From Cedecea selenatireducens (GTDB lineage Bacteria > Pseudomonadota > Gammaproteobacteria > Enterobacterales > Enterobacteriaceae): a stretch of DNA of 64,000 bases. The notes beneath the pieces are model-generated. The model made no database searches and was not told where the DNA came from. It saw only the letters and a list, made by a program, of their open reading frames with translations. Of the stretch, positions 61,761-64,000 are shown one piece after another. The stretch is from the NCBI RefSeq assembly GCF_042138895.1, contig NZ_JBHIKW010000002.1, positions 310,001-374,000 of the forward strand, in the 5' to 3' direction. The position numbers were made by a program, and so were the translations under genes. The first letter of the stretch is position 1, and each line of letters opens with the position of its first letter.

Positions 61761-61782
61761 CTTAAACAGGAGCCGTTAAGAC

Positions 61783-64000
61783 ATGTCTAAGTTTTTTATC
61801 GATCGCCCCATCTTTGCCTGGGTAATCGCCATCATCATTATGTTGGCGGGTGCGCTTGCGATCATGAAATTGCCTATCGCGCAGTATCCAACGATCGCGC
61901 CACCGGCCATTCAGATCTCGGCAAACTACCCGGGTGCAGATGCTAAAACGGTACAGGATACCGTCACGCAGGTTATCGAACAGAACATGAACGGTATCGA
62001 TGGCCTGTTGTACATGTCCTCTACCAGTGATTCCTCTGGTACCGTTCAGATAACCATTACCTTCGACTCCGGCACCGATGCCGACATCGCACAGGTTCAG
62101 GTTCAGAACAAGCTGCAGCTGGCGATGCCGCTGCTGCCGCAGGAAGTGCAGCAGCAGGGTGTTAGCGTCGAGAAGTCCTCCAGTAGCTTCCTGATGGTTC
62201 TCGGTATGATCAATACCGACGGCACCATGAACCAGGAAGATATCGCGGACTACGTTGGCGCCACCATCAAAGATCCGGTCAGCCGTACTCACGGCGTCGG
62301 TGACGTGCAGCTGTTTGGTGCCCAGTACGCGATGCGTATCTGGATGGATCCGAACAAACTGAACAACTACCAGCTGACGCCTGTTGACGTGATTAACGCC
62401 ATCAAAGCGCAAAACGCCCAGGTCGCAGCCGGCCAGCTCGGCGGGACTCCGCCGGTTAAAGGCCAACAGCTGAACGCCTCCATCATTGCGCAGACCCGTC
62501 TGAAATCCGCAGACGAGTTCAGCAAAATCCTGATGAAGGTTAACCCGGACGGCTCTCGAGTCCTGCTGAAAGACGTGGCGAAAGTTGAGCTTGGCGGCGA
62601 GAACTATGATGTTATCGCGCGTTATAACGGCCAGCCTGCTTCCGGCCTGGGGATTAAGCTGGCAACCGGTGCTAACGCCCTGGACACCGCCGAAGCGGTA
62701 CGTGCTACGGTTGAAAAACTGGAGCCGTTCTTCCCGGCAGGTCTGAAAGTTGTTTACCCGTACGACACCACGCCGTTCGTTAAAATTTCCATTAACGAAG
62801 TGGTAAAAACGCTGGTGGAAGCCATCGTGCTGGTGTTCCTGGTGATGTATCTGTTCCTGCAGAACTTCCGGGCAACGCTGATTCCAACCATTGCCGTACC
62901 GGTGGTACTGCTGGGTACGTTCGCCATTCTTGCCGCGTTTGGCTACTCGATAAACACCCTGACGATGTTCGGCATGGTGTTGGCGATAGGCCTGTTGGTG
63001 GATGACGCCATCGTCGTGGTAGAAAACGTTGAGCGCGTTATGGTGGAAGATGGACTGCCACCGAAGGAAGCCACGCGCAAATCCATGGGCCAGATTCAGG
63101 GCGCCCTGGTGGGGATCGCGATGGTGCTGTCGGCGGTATTTATCCCGATGGCGTTCTTCGGCGGCTCTACCGGCGCAATCTATCGTCAGTTCTCGATTAC
63201 TATCGTTTCCGCGATGGTGCTGTCGGTGCTGGTGGCCATGATCCTGACCCCGGCGCTCTGTGCGACCATGCTTAAGCCAATCCCGAAAGGTCATCACGAT
63301 GACAAGAAAGGGTTCTTCGGCTGGTTCAACAGAATGTTCGACAAGAGTACGCATCACTATACCGACAGCGTCGGTAACATCCTGCGTAGCACCGGTCGTT
63401 ATCTGGTCTTGTATCTGCTGATTGTGGTTGGCATGGGGCTGCTGTTCATCCGCCTGCCAAGCTCGTTCCTGCCGGACGAAGACCAGGGCGTACTGCTGGC
63501 GATGGCTCAGCTGCCCGCGGGGGCGACCCAGGAACGTACGCAGAAAGTCCTGGATGAAGTGAACGACTACTTCCTGACCAAAGAGAAAGCGAACGTTAAC
63601 TCGGTGTTTACCGTTAACGGCTTCGGCTTCTCCGGTCGCGGTCAGAACACCGGCCTGGCGTTCGTTTCACTGAAAGACTGGAGCGAGCGTTCGGGTGAAG
63701 AGAACAAGGTTCCGGCGATTGCTGGCCGGGCCATGGGCACCTTCTCGCAGATTAAAGATGCGATGGTATTTGCCTTCAACCTGCCGGCGATTGTCGAGCT
63801 GGGTACCGCTACCGGCTTTGACTTCCAGCTGATTGACCAGGCAAACCTTGGCCACGAGCAGCTGACTCAGGCTCGTAACCAACTGTTCGGCATGATTGCT
63901 CAGCATCCTGACCTGCTGGTTGGCGTGCGCCCGAACGGCCTGGAAGATACGCCGCAGTTTAAAATCGATATCGACCAGGAAAAAGCACAGGCGCTGGGGG
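61783..64000 (+). CDS. acrB: RND multidrug efflux pump AcrB (right end missing)
   Basis: The gene starts at ATG 61783 behind an AGGAG site and stays open to the window edge, giving 739 of about 1049 residues. It is an inner-membrane drug/proton antiporter trimer. Visible features are MSKFFIDRPIFAWVIAI at the start, the first periplasmic porter domain, the proton-relay aspartate pair in LLVDDAIVVVENVER (corresponding to Asp407/Asp408), and the start of the second periplasmic half. No disruption is seen. Confidence 0.97.
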   Translation, partial: MSKFFIDRPIFAWVIAIIIMLAGALAIMKLPIAQYPTIAPPAIQISANYPGADAKTVQDTVTQVIEQNMNGIDGLLYMSSTSDSSGTVQITITFDSGTDADIAQVQVQNKLQLAMPLLPQEVQQQGVSVEKSSSSFLMVLGMINTDGTMNQEDIADYVGATIKDPVSRTHGVGDVQLFGAQYAMRIWMDPNKLNNYQLTPVDVINAIKAQNAQVAAGQLGGTPPVKGQQLNASIIAQTRLKSADEFSKILMKVNPDGSRVLLKDVAKVELGGENYDVIARYNGQPASGLGIKLATGANALDTAEAVRATVEKLEPFFPAGLKVVYPYDTTPFVKISINEVVKTLVEAIVLVFLVMYLFLQNFRATLIPTIAVPVVLLGTFAILAAFGYSINTLTMFGMVLAIGLLVDDAIVVVENVERVMVEDGLPPKEATRKSMGQIQGALVGIAMVLSAVFIPMAFFGGSTGAIYRQFSITIVSAMVLSVLVAMILTPALCATMLKPIPKGHHDDKKGFFGWFNRMFDKSTHHYTDSVGNILRSTGRYLVLYLLIVVGMGLLFIRLPSSFLPDEDQGVLLAMAQLPAGATQERTQKVLDEVNDYFLTKEKANVNSVFTVNGFGFSGRGQNTGLAFVSLKDWSERSGEENKVPAIAGRAMGTFSQIKDAMVFAFNLPAIVELGTATGFDFQLIDQANLGHEQLTQARNQLFGMIAQHPDLLVGVRPNGLEDTPQFKIDIDQEKAQALG

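Noticed and set aside
61762..63357. 531-codon minus-strand frame at the right edge
   Set aside because: It is antisense to acrB, which reads through from 61783 with full family conservation. The His/Arg/Asn-rich antisense product matches nothing.
1..64000. CRISPR arrays, tRNA/rRNA genes, IS elements, prophage genes
   Set aside because: No spaced direct-repeat array, no cloverleaf-type sequence with CCA end, and no transposase, integrase or phage structural gene was recognised.

Overview
The window is a chromosomal segment of a gamma-proteobacterium of the family Enterobacteriaceae. Most genes are close relatives, near full length, of Escherichia coli/Salmonella housekeeping genes, and the coding DNA is fairly GC-rich. 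The gene order differs from E. coli at several points, so the genus is not E. coli, Shigella or Salmonella; I cannot name it from sequence alone.

Layout. (1) 1-3828: end of gcvR, then bcp, perM, bepA and yfgD, the E. coli '55 min' block without the hyf operon. (2) 3861-8797: opgB, then the peroxide-defence pair ahpC-ahpF, with two OxyR-type sites in the ahpC leader. (3) 8879-14597: cysS, ppiB-lpxH, purE-purK (PurR box) and selU, the E. coli '12 min' block. (4) 14587-25069: accessory region. It holds an MFS transporter, a low-GC patch with three unrecognised genes where E. coli carries rhsD, an Sfb/MetNIQ-type ABC importer, an MFS exporter divergent from an FtrA/GlxA-type regulator, and a porin. 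(5) 25290-43105: ybbP-ybbA, tesA-ybbO-cnoX, a second cfa-like gene, qmcA-ybbJ, cueR/copA, ybaP, the sRNA ChiX, ybaK, ushA, fsr, ybaL. (6) 43178-64000: gsk, hemH, adk, a small lipoprotein, htpG, recR, a pirin/LysR pair, ybaB, dnaX, apt, ybaN, priC-ybaM, mscK, acrR, and acrAB running off the right edge. Blocks 5 and 6 follow E. coli 10.5-11.5 min in reverse.

How the genes work together. Envelope functions dominate: OM quality control (BepA), osmoregulated glucan decoration (OpgB), mechanosensation (MscK), multidrug efflux (AcrAB, with the AcrR operator intact) and copper export (CueR-CopA). Cytosolic stress and repair functions are AhpCF, Bcp, HtpG, CnoX, RecR and PriC. Nucleotide metabolism is represented by purEK, gsk, adk, apt and ushA. 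Two programmed frameshift sites (dnaX and copA) are conserved at sequence level.

I did not find an obviously new multi-gene system. The best leads are the low-GC patch at 15.8-18.2 kb (possible orphan immunity-type gene, an ORF that continues in frame past a TAA, and a structured leader), a terminator sitting between two OxyR sites upstream of ahpC, a repeated perfect palindrome between adk and hemH, and a pirin/LysR pair that splits dnaX-ybaB from recR. No tRNA, rRNA, CRISPR array or insertion sequence was recognised.
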